Below, piece after piece: positions 11,435-22,130 of a stretch of 37,381 nt of DNA. Made by a program: the position numbers and the translations under genes. The first letter of the stretch is position 1, and the number at the start of each line of letters is the position of its first letter. The stretch lies in assembly GCA_003427395.1 (NCBI GenBank), contig BFEA01000244.1:612828-650208 (forward strand), written 5' to 3'. Below the pieces are notes generated by a model. The model searched no databases. It was not told the DNA's origin and worked only from the letters and a program-made list of their open reading frames with translations. The DNA is from Chara braunii. Taxonomy: Eukaryota > Streptophyta > Charophyceae > Charales > Characeae.

Positions 11435-13640
11435 CCACTCCACTCTCCTCCAGTTCATTCCACTTCACTCCACTCTACTCCTCTCCACTCCACTCTACTC
11501 CATTCCACTCTCCTCCATTCCACTAAACTCCACTCCACAGAGTCTACACCACTCCCCTGCTCTACTCCACTCGACTCTACTTTATTCAACTCTTCTTGAC
11601 TCGACTATGCTCTACTCAACACTACTATACTCAACTCTACTCTAGTTTGCTTTACTCTATTCCATTTTACTCTATACTACCTTGCTCTGCAAGAGTCGGT
11701 TTGAGCCCATTTTGAGTGTCGTTTTAGTTTGTTTCAGCGTATAGGTCCATTTGAGGTACGCCACTCTTCTCTACTCTGCTGAACTCAACTCTACTTTACT
11801 CGACTCAACGCGACTCGACTCGGTTGTAGTATGTGCTACCTTACTCTAAGCTACGATACTCTACTCTACTCTACTTTTCTTTACTCTACTTTACTTGATT
11901 GTACTATACTCACCTCTACTTTACTGCACTCAATTTTTTTGTACTCTACTGTACTGTACTATATGTTGCGATATTCTTATATACTCTGTTTACTCTAGAT
12001 TACTCCACTTGACTCCACTCCGCTCCATTCCAATGTTCTTCACTTCCCTCTACTTTACTTTCTCTACTCTACTCTACTACACTTAACTTTACTCGACACT
12101 ACTCGACTCAACTCTACTCTACTCTACTCTAGCTGTACTTTATATTATGATACTTTGATCTACTCACTGTACTCTACTTTACTCTACTCTACTCTGCTCT
12201 ACTCTACTCTACTTTACTTTACTTTATTTTACTTTACTTTACTTTACGCTTCCCGACTCTTCTCGACTCTACTCTCTCCTACTCTTCTCTTCCCTACTCT
12301 ACTCTACTCTAGGATACTATACTCTACTTTAGTCTATAATACTCTACGCTTCTCTAGTCTTCTCGACTTTACTATACTCAACTCGTCTCTTCCCAAAGCT
12401 TCTCTTTCCTACTCTTCTCTACAGTATGTTTCCCTGCTCTGCTCTACTCTGCTTTGGTCCACTGTACTCTACTCTACGCTTCCCTACTCCACTCCACTCT
12501 ACTTACTCCACTCTACTTGACACCACTCTACTCTCCTCTACTATCCTCCACTCTCCTCCACTCCACTGTTCTACATTCTACTCCACTCCACTCCACTCTC
12601 CTCCACTCCATTTCACTCCACTCCACTCTACTACACGCCACTCCACTCTACTTCACTCCACTCTCCTCCACTGCACATTACTCCAGTCCACTCCCTTTTA
12701 CTCCTCTCCGCTCCACTCTATTCGACTCACTTCATTATATTCCACTCCACTCCTCTCCATTTGACTCAACGACATTCCACTAGACTCCAATCCACACCAC
12801 TCCACTTGTCTACTCCACTCGACTCTTCTCCACTCAACTCTACTTCATTCTCCTCCACTCCACTCCATTCTACTCCAGTCCACTTCACTAGATTCGAGTC
12901 AACTACATTCCACTAGACTTTACTCCACACCACTCCACTACTCTACTCCACTCGACTCTACTGTACTCATCTCTTCTCCACTTGATTTTTCTCTACTCTA
13001 AACTACTGTACTCGACTCTGCTTTACTTTGCTTTGCTCTACTCTATTGTACTATAAACTACTCCTGTCTGTCGAAGTCAAGTTTAGCTTGTTTTCAGTGT
13101 CATTTTAGTTTTTTTAGCGTATAGGTTCATTCGAGGTATGTCACTCTTCTCTGCACTACTCCACTCAACTTTACTCCACTCAACTTTACTCCACTCAACT
13201 CTACTCTACTCTACTCTACTCTACTCGACTTGACGTGACTCGACTCTACTGTACTATATGCTACACTACTCTACTCCACTCTACTTTACCCTACTCTACT
13301 CTACTTTGTTTTACTTTACTCTACTCTACTTATCTCTACTCTACTTTACTCTACTCTACTCTACTTCACTTCACTCGGTAGAGTAGACTAGAGAAAAGGA
13401 GAGTGGAGAGAGTGGAGTAAACTACTCGGCTTTACTTGACTCGATTGAACTCTACTTTACTCTATGCTATACTACTCTACACTACTTTGTTTTACTCTTC
13501 CCTTCCTTACTCTACTGTACTCTACTGATCTTTACTCTACTGTACTCTACACTACGATACATTGATCTACTCACTCTCTTTTACTCTACTCTATTTTTTC
13601 ATATTTTACTCTATTATACTCTAACCTACTTACTCTACGT
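11435..13640 (+). repeat. Pentamer satellite block 1 (CTACT/CCACT) with higher-order structure
   Basis: The array is built from five-base units (CTACT, CCACT, CGACT, TTACT) on +, with almost no G on that strand. It is broken by two copies of a conserved spacer of about 80 bp (11691-11770 and 13068-13150) with a TTTGAGC…CGTTTTAGTTTG…GCGTATAGGT…GAGGTA order. After each spacer the same landmarks follow: ACGCGACTCGACTC-like, then a CTGTA…ATGCTAC block. The spacer spacing is about 1.38 kb. Open frames of Leu-Tyr-Ser-Thr-Pro type come from the five-base period and absence of stops on one strand. Confidence 0.9.
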
Positions 13641-14160
13641 TGTGGAGCGCATCGGCTCCTTCCTTTTTCGCAACGTCGGAAACCCTCACGGCCATGTCAC
13701 GTAGGAGTAAGACATAACCAAAACCAAGAGACAACTCGGGAACGACATTTAACAACCCCGCGAACCGCCAAGACGGTCGTGGTAGCGTTGTCCCTTCGCC
13801 GCTCTAGCCAGATGCGCCAACTGTGCATTCCGCGGTCCCCTACGACAGGATAGGTTACCGTGGGGCATATCTTGCTTTCCCTAAGGGGTTGTCACCACCC
13901 TTAGGGCGTATCCCTACTGAGCTACCGACCCACATGTGAAAGTTTTTACATGCAGTCGCAGAGGAAGATCGGCCGAAGGCGTTTGCTCATATCGTTGTAG
14001 TATAGGAAATGTTTGGTTAAACGCCGAAGTGGATCCGAACGCCGTTCGTTCCTTAGGGCGTTGATCTCCTAAGTATGGAGCGCACATTGGTCGATTAGGA
14101 TGGTGTCAACTAAGCGTGAAACCCTTAAGTGCAATCCTAGTCCCTCTGCAATCTTTTGAA
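13641..14160. other. Hairpin-rich unique segment, function unknown
   Basis: This segment is less biased in composition than its neighbours and has several inverted repeats: CCCTAAGGG/CCCTTAGGG (13879-13887 with 13898-13906, loop 10), CATGTGAAA/TTTTACATG near 13934-13953 with one mismatch, and AACGCC/GGCGTT near 14038-14064. No tRNA, 5S rRNA or protein was recognised. It could be a structured RNA, a non-autonomous transposon or chance. Confidence 0.4.
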
Positions 14161-14181
14161 AACAAAACAATAAAATTCATA

Positions 14182-14284
14182 TACTGAAGAAACTTTTATA
14201 TCGACTGAAGAAACCTTTATATCGTCGAGCTGGTTTGCCAACGTTATTCTTCCCAACTCATATGACTGAAGAAACCTTTATAAC
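14182..14284. repeat. 21-bp direct repeats
   Basis: ACTGAAGAAACNTTTATATC occurs at 14182 and 14203 (adjacent) and a near copy at 14264 after a 40-bp gap. Only three copies exist and spacing is uneven. Confidence 0.85.
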
Positions 14285-14999
14285 GTCATTTCCAAGGTGG
14301 AAGACTATTGTTAAAGAAAAAAATAGGAAAGGTCATCCTAACATCACGCCTGCTAAACTTGTTATTAGCACCTTCTCCAAGAAAATTTCACTTTTACCAT
14401 GCATATAAGTAAGTGATCTGGTTCTTGACTGAAGTTTGAACTCTCGGCTTAACCACATCTCCATAATCATATACAACTTACTTGGAGGTGCGAGTAAATA
14501 TTGTTGGTCGCTTTGTCTTCTCGGGCAATGATTACTCTTTCCGTTTTTCAAATGACGAGGCATATATCAGGTTATTTAACACAAAATTACACTCACAGTA
14601 CTTCAAAACGAATGTTCAACCTCCCATTGCTTTCGCCACTAACATGATGATCAATGACCTTCTCAGAGACTCAATATTTTTCTTGATTCCGACTTACTAT
14701 TTAACCTAAAGAAGTTATCTCTTCATGTCAGTCAACTTACTTTTAATATTTATTGCCATGCGTTTGATTACCCCTCAATGCGTAAGCATAATAGTGCAAT
14801 CATCGGGGCAATCCAGATACTGTCCATCTCGTTGGTCCTATCAACGAAATATGTATCTATATATATATATATAATTATTACCCTCGTAGAGTCATAGAAA
14901 CATGACTCTATCATAGGGATACTCAATGTGGCACATGAATATCATAAAAAGTACATCTAGCCGAGATAAAGTTGTCGGCCCTCGCGGGCCTCTACTTCA
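14285..14999. other. AT-rich stretch without a supported gene
   Basis: Short frames on both strands (for example 14333-14563 minus) match no family known to me. A (TA)n run lies at 14857-14873. A hairpin lies at 14881-14918: TAGAGTCAT and ATGACTCTA pair perfectly around AGAAAC, with CCCT/AGGG outside. Confidence 0.5.
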
Positions 15000-15512
15000 A
15001 TCTAGTCGAGTCGTGCGAGCTCCTCATCGTCAAAAGTCAAGGTGGTAATGCGTTCATCTCGCATGACTCGAACCAATGCGTACCATAGAGAGAAGTCATT
15101 CGCGAGGCTAGCCTCCAAACTATGGCGCGAAACGGTTGTCGCATTCGAAAAAGGTGTCTAGTTGTAGTGTTCCTAATCCGAATGATGCCGTGGCGATCCC
15201 CGGATAGTGTAATTTTAACACTCACAATGAACCGAGAAAGGCATTGGAGGTTGCTTACGCGATGAAAATATAAAGTATATCCATGAAATTCATTCGGAAT
15301 CGGGCCACATTGGCACGAACATCCACACGCGAGTCAGAAGAAAACCCTTGCCCATCTGTGAGCAATCCAACGGAGCCAAACCAATGACTGGGTGCATCAC
15401 CTTGAACAAAAAAAATTCGCTCCACGCGCCGAATCAACTCCTCATCCATAGTGTCGCGAACTAGCAGATATCTTGCTTGAGTGAGATCCCACCATCCACT
15501 AATCATATGCAC
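15000..15512 (-). CDS. Unrecognised open stretch, possible exons of a broken gene
   Basis: On the minus strand 15512-15255 encodes 85 residues of ordinary, non-repetitive composition (acidic helix-like DTMDEELIRRVERIF segment). It ends at a stop overlapping a GTAAGC that could be a splice donor. A second open stretch in another frame, about 15155-15000, reads as a similar soluble protein (a SLEASLANDFSLWYALVRVM segment) and could follow an intron of about 90-100 bp. Element B is inserted 13 bp upstream of the first stretch. I do not recognise a family; it may be an exon pair, another transposon fragment or chance. Confidence 0.25.
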
Positions 15513-15756
15513 ACATGAAGAAAATTGAAACGGTATTCACATGCTAGCAGTAGCGAATGCAGATCTGAGGGCTCGATCCCTAGACTTTACCTTACCTGTG
15601 TACATTACCTGCGTTGACCCCGAGAGTTAAACCCGTGACCTGTGTATTGTAACAGTTGGTAGATTGTCGTAGGGTCCGTAGGTTGTAAGGGTTCAATCTA
15701 TAGACCTGTCGGATAGATGTCTTAGGGAGTTCTAGAGGTCGTAGTTGTAGGACTTT

Positions 15757-15818
15757 TGAAAGGTCAAGGTCGTAGCTGTCATAGTCATGAAAGGTCAAGG
15801 TCGTAGCTGCTACAATAT
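15757..15818. repeat. 31-bp tandem duplication within the 5' LTR
   Basis: The unit begins TGAAAGGTCAAGGTCGTAGC at 15757 and again near 15788. The 3' LTR has a single copy at 23798, so the duplication arose in this LTR or was lost from the other. Confidence 0.85.
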
Positions 15819-16034
15819 TCGAAAGGCCAAGACTACAGATTTCCAGAAGGTCCCAGTAGTGGCCTTTCGAAGTTGGCTCACGTCTAGACAGAGGCAAGTG
15901 GGCAAGTGGTAAAGTCCACCCTTGCTGAGTCAGCGGTACCAGTCCCAGTTAGCCCTAGTCCAGTCAAGCAAGTACTGTATGAGACTGTGTGCACCACGGG
16001 CATGGGAAAGAGGCAGGCCAACGAGTTACAAAAG

Positions 16035-16040
16035 TATAAA
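16035..16040 (+). promoter_or_regulatory. TATA box of the element B LTR
   Basis: TATAAA within AAAGTATAAATCAAGAGGC, kept in the 3' LTR at 24029-24034. Transcription would be expected to start some 25-35 bp downstream; that start is inferred. Confidence 0.65.
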
Positions 16041-16283
16041 TCAAGAGGCAACGCCCAACCATTCATTCATTCCTGCGTAAGCCATGCGGAAGCGCTGCTG
16101 CAATGACTTGTGCGAGGTGGTCTGCTGTATGCCCGAAGACGAAGTGCGCGAGAAGGAGAGTTTAGCCATAGCGGAAGAAGGGTGTAGTGTATGTGTGCGC
16201 GTGTGTATAGTGTGTCGCATGTGGGATATCAAGGGTGATCCTAAGTTGAGTGTATGTGAACAACAAAGTAGGGCACGGTGACG

Positions 16284-16289
16284 AATAAA
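16284..16289 (+). terminator. Polyadenylation signal AATAAA in the 5' LTR
   Basis: AATAAA lies 250 bp after the TATA box, in a suitable place for the end of the R region. The matching site in the 3' LTR reads AACAGA, so the copy that would end the transcript has lost the canonical signal. Confidence 0.5.
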
Positions 16290-16455
16290 GAGTTGTACAG
16301 GCGTTGACGCGCCATAGCCATCTTAAGAAAGCTTGTATTTGAACTGTGTTCTGGGTTACCATATCTTTGAGCTTTGAGTGGGCGCTTGTCGCTGGTTTGC
16401 TGTGCGACCTGTTTACATGCATCTGAAGTGTGAAAGAAAGCGAGTCTGATTGCAT

Positions 16456-16467
16456 TGGTATCGGAGC
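16456..16467 (+). promoter_or_regulatory. Primer binding site of element B
   Basis: TGGTATCGGAGC starts 2 bp after the LTR end. It differs at one base from TGGTATCAGAGC, the usual plant-retrotransposon site complementary to the 3' end of initiator tRNA-Met. It defines the 5' LTR boundary. The changed base may be decay or a different tRNA. Confidence 0.8.
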
Positions 16468-16574
16468 TGGTACCCACTATCCCATGCGCCATCGCCGTTG
16501 CCACAGGTCAGAGACGTGCGCCAGGTAGGGCGCCATAGTTGAAGTGCACCGCCGCTGAAGACGAAGTCCACCAT

Positions 16575-16622
16575 ACCTGAACTGCGGAGGAGGTCGTCAC
16601 CGTTTGTATCTGCAAGAGGACA

Positions 16623-16686
<64 letters not shown>

Positions 16687-16725
16687 GTTCAGGTCGTCAC
16701 CGTTTGTACCTGCAAGAGGACAACG

Positions 16726-16772
<47 letters not shown>

Positions 16773-16934
16773 NNNNNNNNNNNNNNNNNNNNNNNNNNNN
16801 NNNNNNNNNNNNNNNNNNNNNNNNNNNNNNNNNNNNNNNNNNNNNNNNNNNNNNNNNNNNNNNNNNNNNNNNNNNNNNNNNNNNNNNNNNNNNNNNNNNN
16901 NNNNNNNNNNNNNNNNNNNNNNNNNNNNNNNNNN

Positions 16935-16976
<42 letters not shown>

Positions 16977-16994
16977 GAGAGAGAGAGAGAGAGA

Positions 16995-17036
<42 letters not shown>
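16575..17036. repeat. GA microsatellite in the element B leader, with a 100-bp duplicated unit and a gap
   Basis: The unit TCGTCACCGTTTGTA-CTGC followed by AAGAGGACAACGAAGA and (GA)n starts at 16594 and again at 16694, exactly 100 bp later. A perfect 12-bp inverted pair, ACCTGAACTGCG (16575-16586) and CGCAGTTCAGGT (16683-16694), brackets the first GA run. The second run continues into 162 Ns (16773-16934) and then more GA to 17035. The gap probably hides more GA or further units. Confidence 0.85.
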
Positions 17037-17038
<2 letters not shown>

Positions 17039-17906
17039 AGATTGGTTGTCACGTACCTGTTGAAGAGCGTTGTGCGGTCCAATGAAGTGAAGGGGCGGCT
17101 ATAGCCGCCGAGCTCAGCCACGGAGTAGAGGCGAGGAAGAATAAAGGAAAGAGGAAGAAGAAGAAGGTTGGTGAGGAAGAAGAAGGCGGCAGCCATAGCC
17201 AGACGAAGAGTTGACCGGCGTAGTTGACTGGAGTTGACCGAAGTTGATCGGGAAGTTGATCGGGGTTGACCACAACGTTGATCAGGGTGCAGACCATCGT
17301 TGACCAAGCATTGACAAAGGCGTTGACCAAGACGATTGACCACGACTTTGACCAAGTTGGAGTCGGTATAATCTCGCCAAGCCTTCAAGCCTATCCCCTC
17401 ACCCTATGGATGTGCACACACCCTGTGGTACTTGCCAAGTCAAGTCCGTCTGTCTCTTCTTTCTGCATCGAGTCTCTTCTGTCCAGGTGATAGGACTCTG
17501 TGGATGAAGGATAGGGCCTTGTTGACCAAACCCACACGGGATGAGTAGTCCTAAAGACTGTGTCTGACGACTCGGCGGGCTGCTCGGTGTGGCACGGTAG
17601 GCCCAAAATCCGAGTTGTGGGCTGCACAACAAGCCGTCTAAGCCTTGAGAGAACTTGCTGATCGCGTCATCTTGTTTGCGACGTTAAATAATTCCTGAGG
17701 AGTTACGGGGGATCTCCTTGAATGCCTCCTGATCAGCAGAGAGTCCTGTAGTGACAGCCTTAGAGTAGGTCCAGGCCAATGACCCTAGTTGACAGGATCC
17801 TGTCCGGATTCTGTGGTCCATAGATTGAGTTAGTAGGTTGTGTTAGTGGGGGTAGAAGTCTAAGTGGTGAGGAGGGGAACAATTATTCAGTTGTGCACCT
17901 GACACC
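17037..17906 (+). other. Element B untranslated leader with a TTGAC cluster
   Basis: No long frame is open before gag. Between 17211 and 17356 the sequence holds about nine TTGAC and three TTGAT cores, all on +, spaced roughly 8-20 bp (17211, 17224, 17234, 17244 and so on), as if a short TTGACC-centred unit had been multiplied. TTGAC(C/T) is the W-box core bound by plant WRKY factors; regulation by them is inference. The rest, to 17906, is unique leader. Confidence 0.7.
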
Positions 17907-19838
17907 ATGGTGGACACCCGTAGTGGGAAGAGTACTACCCCTTATACCCAGGCTCAAGAGGAGTAATTGGCCGCCATTTTAAAAGAGAGAAAAGAGAAGA
18001 AGGAGCTCCTCAAGCAGGCGAAGTTAAAGACAATCGCAGAGGAGCAGGCGGCGAAGAAAAAGAAGTTGGAGGAAGAGATGATGAGATTACGGAAGGAGGA
18101 GAAAGAGAAAAGGAGAGTTGCCGAAGAAGAAGAAGCAGAGGAGAAGGAAGCATTTGAAGAAGTGCTCCTCAGAAGGCGTACCGGAGAGAGAGGACAAAGT
18201 AGTGGCACGAAGGAAGAAGATATGTGGATGGAGAAGAAGATATCCGAATGGGTGGCTAATTTGTCACCGAGAGAAGACGAAGAGGCAATGTTATATGTGC
18301 CTCAGGAGGAGAAAGAAGCAATAGCCAGGGAGCTGGAAGCTATCGAGGACCCCCTGGGCCGCCGGACGCTGGAGGATGAAAAAAGATTGGAGTGGAAGTT
18401 GCGTCTTGTAAGGGAGAAGAAAAGGAGGAGGGAGGAGGTCAACCGGATGACCAAGGAAGTGGAGAGAATATAATCGTGTAAGCAAGAAGTAGGAGCACAA
18501 CAGGATATTCCGGCCAAACTATATAAGATCTTGAGTTATCTCGAGATTTTCGGACAGGGCCAAGAGGTGACCCTCCATTCCATCCGGACCGGGTTTAGAG
18601 AGTTTGCGCGCGACGTGGTGACTCACGTCGGGACCAAAGTTAAGAGACTGAAGGAAGGTGCAGAGAAGTTTTGTGCAGACGCCATTGAAGGCGCCAAGAT
18701 AGTGGCCACGACAGAGGCCGATGCGCGTCCCCGCAAAGAGTCTGCCAAACTCAAGTTTCATGACTCTTATATCGGAAAAAAGGACGATAACTTTGATAAT
18801 CGGGAGGCCAGCATCAACACGTATGTGTATTTACAACATATCGCGCTAGAGGAACAAGTCATCGTGACCTTCCATGCATTGAAGGATGAAGTGGCCAGCT
18901 TTGCCTGGTCCCTTGCGCGCACAGCCAATTGTGAGCACAATATGGTTGCGTACTCTAGGCTCACCCCTCTTCCTACTTTCCTCAAACTCCTGCGAGAGAG
19001 GTTCGCTGACGTCACAAGGGGCGTCAACGCCGTCAAGGCCTCCAATAAGCTGCAAACAATCCACTCCAGGCAGTGGAAGAGTGCAAGAGCACCCAAGGCA
19101 GTGATGGATGACCTTTTAGCCATCCCAGACCACGGGGTCACTGAGGCCCAGTTGGTTAGCTTGTTTTATCGTGCCATGCCAGAGCCCCTGCGAGGGCATT
19201 TCTTTGATAAAACCCAACAGGCCAATATTACGTACGATGCGTTAAGTAGGGAAGTGGTCCTGCTCGAGGCGAAGTCCATGCCAGTTTCCACTTTCTGGCA
19301 TAAGGACTTAGATAAGGGAAAAAAGTGGAAGGGACGTACCATCTCAGGTCAGGTTAGGGCCAAGGATCACCTGATCCTTACTTTGGATGAGGGTGGTACA
19401 GACGAAGTCCCCTACGGTCAGATTAAGTGGGGGCTAGAGGAGGAGGATAGTGGTGTAAGTCAGGGGGGGACGTATGTTGCTGTCGTGGCTGGAGGGAGGC
19501 CGCAAGGTAGAGGAGGCCAGGGCCAAGGGGGCCGGACCATGGGTGGTCGAGGTCCGGGTGCACAAGGGGTTGGCGGTCAAAGGAACTGTCAAGGGGGAGG
19601 TAGGGGTCAAGGTCCCCCGCCGAATCGCTCAGGGCCTAGTCGATCGCCACAACGCAGAGGTGGAAGGTCACCTCTGAGGCAAGGAGGTTGGCACCCAGGT
19701 TGGCCACATAGCCGACCTTGCGAAGACTTGGGCTTGGACCAGCGTGTGTGGCAACAGTGTATGGAGCAGGGGCAGTGCATCTATTGCGGTGACCCTGCCC
19801 ATATTATCAAATATTGTCCAAAGTATAGGGAAGCCTGA
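17907..19838 (+). pseudogene. gag: Element B gag with two in-frame stops
   Basis: Gag forms the particle in which the element is reverse transcribed. The ATG at 17907 (CACCATGG context) opens a frame running to the TGA at 19836-19838, 643 codons, interrupted by TAA at 17964 and TAA at 18471; codons on both sides stay in frame. The order is a short N-terminus, a Lys/Glu-rich probable coiled coil (about 17970-18470), a retrotransposon-gag type capsid domain (about 18840-19260, with LTPLPTFLKLLRERFADV and FYRAMPEPLRGHFFDK), a basic Gly/Arg/Gln-rich region (19470-19720), and one zinc knuckle near the end, CIYCGDPAHIIKYC, a perfect CX2CX4HX4C. The 17964 stop sits where a Gln codon would fit. Pol lies 200 nt downstream in another frame. 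Confidence 0.85.
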
Positions 19839-20038
19839 TTCCCTGCCCAGGGGTCAAAAGGTAGCCGCTAGTAGGGGTGGCAACTGCCCCTACCACTAGG
19901 CCATGTGGGGAAGTGTGTTCGCACCACCGAGAAACTCCCACACCACGTGAGCCTATGTCAAAGGTTGCAGGCTAGTGCCTAGTTAGCTGTCCAGAGACTG
20001 TCTGTGTTAGCGTCTCTCTAGGCACTTCCCTCACAGGC
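19839..20038 (+). other. gag-pol spacer
   Basis: Two hundred bases between the gag stop and the pol open frame, without a long frame of their own. Pol is in the -1 frame relative to gag. The spacer ends in a pyrimidine-rich run and CACAG (to 20036), which resembles a splice acceptor. No convincing frame-matched donor was found, so how pol was made is not clear. Confidence 0.5.
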
Positions 20039-21055
20039 GTGGCAGAAGAATTGAAAGAAAGGATGCCAACCTGGGCCAAAATGAAGAAGGAAAGTAAAGG
20101 ACAGCTAGTGTTGGTAGATGTAGAAGTTTTTAGAAGCAGAGTAGGAGCCCTTATAGACTCAGGGGCTCCTCACAGTTATGTTAGCCGTAGGGCATTGAAG
20201 AAGCTAAGGCTAGGGTTAAAAGTTCATAAGTTAACAGACCCCATAGTCAGTGTCCTCGCAGACAACCGCACAATGCGTGTTGAGGACTACGTAGAGGGAG
20301 TCCAGGCGTATTTCCGCCTAGAGAAAGATGGGAAGGTGGAGAAGGTTTTCCATTCCCTGACTCTCCTCGTACAGGATGACCTCCCTTTTGACATAGTCCT
20401 AGGTATGGGCTGGGGAGAGGTAGCAGGGGCCACACTCCATTTGAGAGAGCATGAGTGTAGGCTCCCTAGTCCGTCAGGTGACGTTAATACGATCCGTTTG
20501 TTTCACGTGTCAGGAGTAGACAACTCTCTGGCACATTGTTGTCTCAGTGCTCCCACGTTCGCGCGATTAGTGAGAAAGGAACAGTTAGAGGAGCAGGTCT
20601 TCGTAGCTTATGTAAGGCCTGCTACCGAGCCTAAGGAAAACACACCCATAGATCCAACCATCGCCAATCTACTGAAAGAATTTAAAGACTTAGCAGAGTC
20701 GCCGACCAGAGTAGTACCGCAGTCGATCCAGCACCAGATAGAGATAGAGTCTGGCAGTGGGACTCCTAAGGGAGAAGTCTTCATGATGTCCCGAAGGGAG
20801 TTAGAGGAGTTGCGCAAGCAATTAGACGAACTCCTAGAAAAGGGTTGGATTCGACCCAGTTCGCCTCCTAATGGAACACCAGTATTATTTGTCCCCAAAA
20901 CTGAGAGAGAGTTACGCATGTGTACAGATTATAGGGGTTTGAATGCGATCACAGTAAAGAACGTTGAACCACTGCCCAGGATAGACGATCTTCTGGATTG
21001 GGTGCAGGGTTGCATATATTTTTCAAAGATAGATTTAAATTCCGGATATCATTAG
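20039..21055 (+). pseudogene. pol: Element B pol, protease and RT N-terminus
   Basis: This first open part of pol encodes the aspartic protease that matures Gag-Pol, with the active-site motif ALIDSGAPHSYVS (Asp at residue 40 from the open start) and a typical hydrophobic DIVLGMGW segment. A linker follows, then the RT fingers with EKGWIRPSSPPNGTPVLFVP and MCTDYRGLNAITV, up to IDLNSGYH. The frame ends at TAG 21053-21055, exactly where the invariant Gln of the SGYHQ motif is expected. The start at 20039 (GTG) is only the open-frame limit; no ATG fits well. The first RT catalytic Asp (KIDLNSG) is intact. Confidence 0.88.
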
Positions 21056-22130
21056 ATAGAGATTCATCCTGATGACCAGTACAAGACTGCCTTTCGGACT
21101 AGATATGGGCATTATGAGTTCATAGTGATGCCCTTTGGACTGACCAATGCACCAACTACATTTCAACCATGTATGAATGATTTGTTTAGGCCTTGGTTAG
21201 ATAGATTCGTCGTAGTTTATTTAGACGACATCTTAGTTTTCAGTAGAACTCTCCAAGAGCATCAGAGTCATTTGAGGTAGGTCTTGGAGAAGTAAAGAGA
21301 GGCTAACTTCAAGATCAATGCCAAGAAGTGCGAGTGGGCCGAGACACAAGTCTTGTACTTGGGTCACATTTTAGACGGAGATGACATTAAGCCAGAGGAC
21401 AACAAAATAGAGGCGAATGGAGATTGACCAACACCCCACACACTGACAGAGTTGCAATTGTTCATAGGCCTGGCTAACTACTATAGGAAGTTCGTGAGGA
21501 ACTTTTCGACTATTGCCGCTCCCCTTCACCGGTTGCTAAAGAAAGAAGCAATCTAGCAGTGGGACAAGGACTAAACGTCCGCGCTCAAGAAGTTAAAGCG
21601 CGCATTGATAGAGTACCTTGTCCTCAAAGTAGCAGATCCGTCTTTGCCATTTGTCGTCACCACGGACGTGAGTCGGTATGGTATAGGCGCCGTGTTACAG
21701 CAAGACGACGACAATGACTAAAGACCCGTGGAATTCATGTCAGCGAGGATGCCCTCGGGAAGGTACCCACCTCGACTTACGAGAGAGAACTCTACGCTCT
21801 CAGGCAAGCCTTAGAACACTGGAAATATTACCTGCTTGGGAGGCACTTCAAAGTGTATTCAGACCACGAGACTCTTAGGTGGCTGAAGACACAGGCCAAA
21901 ATGACACCTAAGTTGACTAGGTGGGCCGCTGAGATAGACCAGTATGACTTTGAGTTAAAACCGATCAAGGGCAAGTGCAATGTGGTTGCGGATGCTCGAA
22001 GTAGGAGATCAGACTACTTTGGAGCTATAGTCCACTATCTGGATGTAGGGACAAACCTGCAAGAGAAAGTAAGACAGGCGTATGCGCAGAACCCTATCTA
22101 TAGCGACCTCCTCAAGAGAGTTAAGGAGGC
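21056..22130 (+). pseudogene. pol: Element B pol, RT palm/thumb and RNase H, many stops
   Basis: The same frame continues with [13 protein letters not shown] and the RT active site YLDD (21218-21229, intact), then [17 protein letters not shown] and the RNase H start FVVTTDVSRYGIGAVLQQ. Stops in this frame are TAG 21278, TAA 21293, TGA 21425 (the Trp of the DWPTP segment), TAG 21554, TAA 21572 and TAA 21719. Near 21762 one base is missing and the frame moves. RNase H then continues with DHETLRWLKTQ and VADARSRR (the usual Leu of ADALSR is Arg). Near 22130 another single-base loss moves the frame again. Confidence 0.88.

Larger units (their letters stand above)
15526..16454 (+). mobile_element. 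Element B: 5' LTR, 929 bp
   Basis: The left end is fixed by alignment with the 3' LTR: both start TGAAACGGTATTCAC and the flanks differ. The right end is fixed by the primer site just after it, giving TG…CA ends (CA at 16453-16454). The LTR has a TATAAA at 16035-16040 and an AATAAA at 16284-16289, as expected for a promoter and polyadenylation signal. It differs from the 3' LTR by many substitutions, a 31-bp tandem duplication (15757-15818) and a segment of about 16-17 bp near 15870-15890 missing from the 3' copy. The 3' copy has an extra stretch of about 32 bp near 24166-24200. The insertion is therefore old. The five bases before it are AAAAT; no target duplication can be tested. Confidence 0.9.

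Noticed and set aside
12155-12783. Long open frames rich in Leu, Tyr, Ser, Thr, His and Pro in the pentamer arrays (also 26970-28960)
   Set aside because: They follow from five-base repeats in which one strand lacks stop codons. All frames look alike, composition is purely repetitive, and starts and ends are arbitrary.
13980-14140. 5S rRNA- or tRNA-like segment
   Set aside because: A few short words such as TAGGATGG resemble 5S rRNA, but promoter boxes, stem pattern and length do not fit.
14182-14284. CRISPR array
   Set aside because: Only three 21-bp units, two of them adjacent without a spacer, in eukaryotic DNA.
14460-14710. BED-type zinc finger of a hAT transposase on the minus strand
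   Set aside because: Only a YCEC-like word fits; stops interrupt the frame and the following His-containing part is missing.
16597-17388. 263-residue minus-strand frame across the GA microsatellite and N gap
   Set aside because: It consists mainly of Leu-Ser repeats and unknown residues from Ns. It is a product of (GA)n in the leader of element B.
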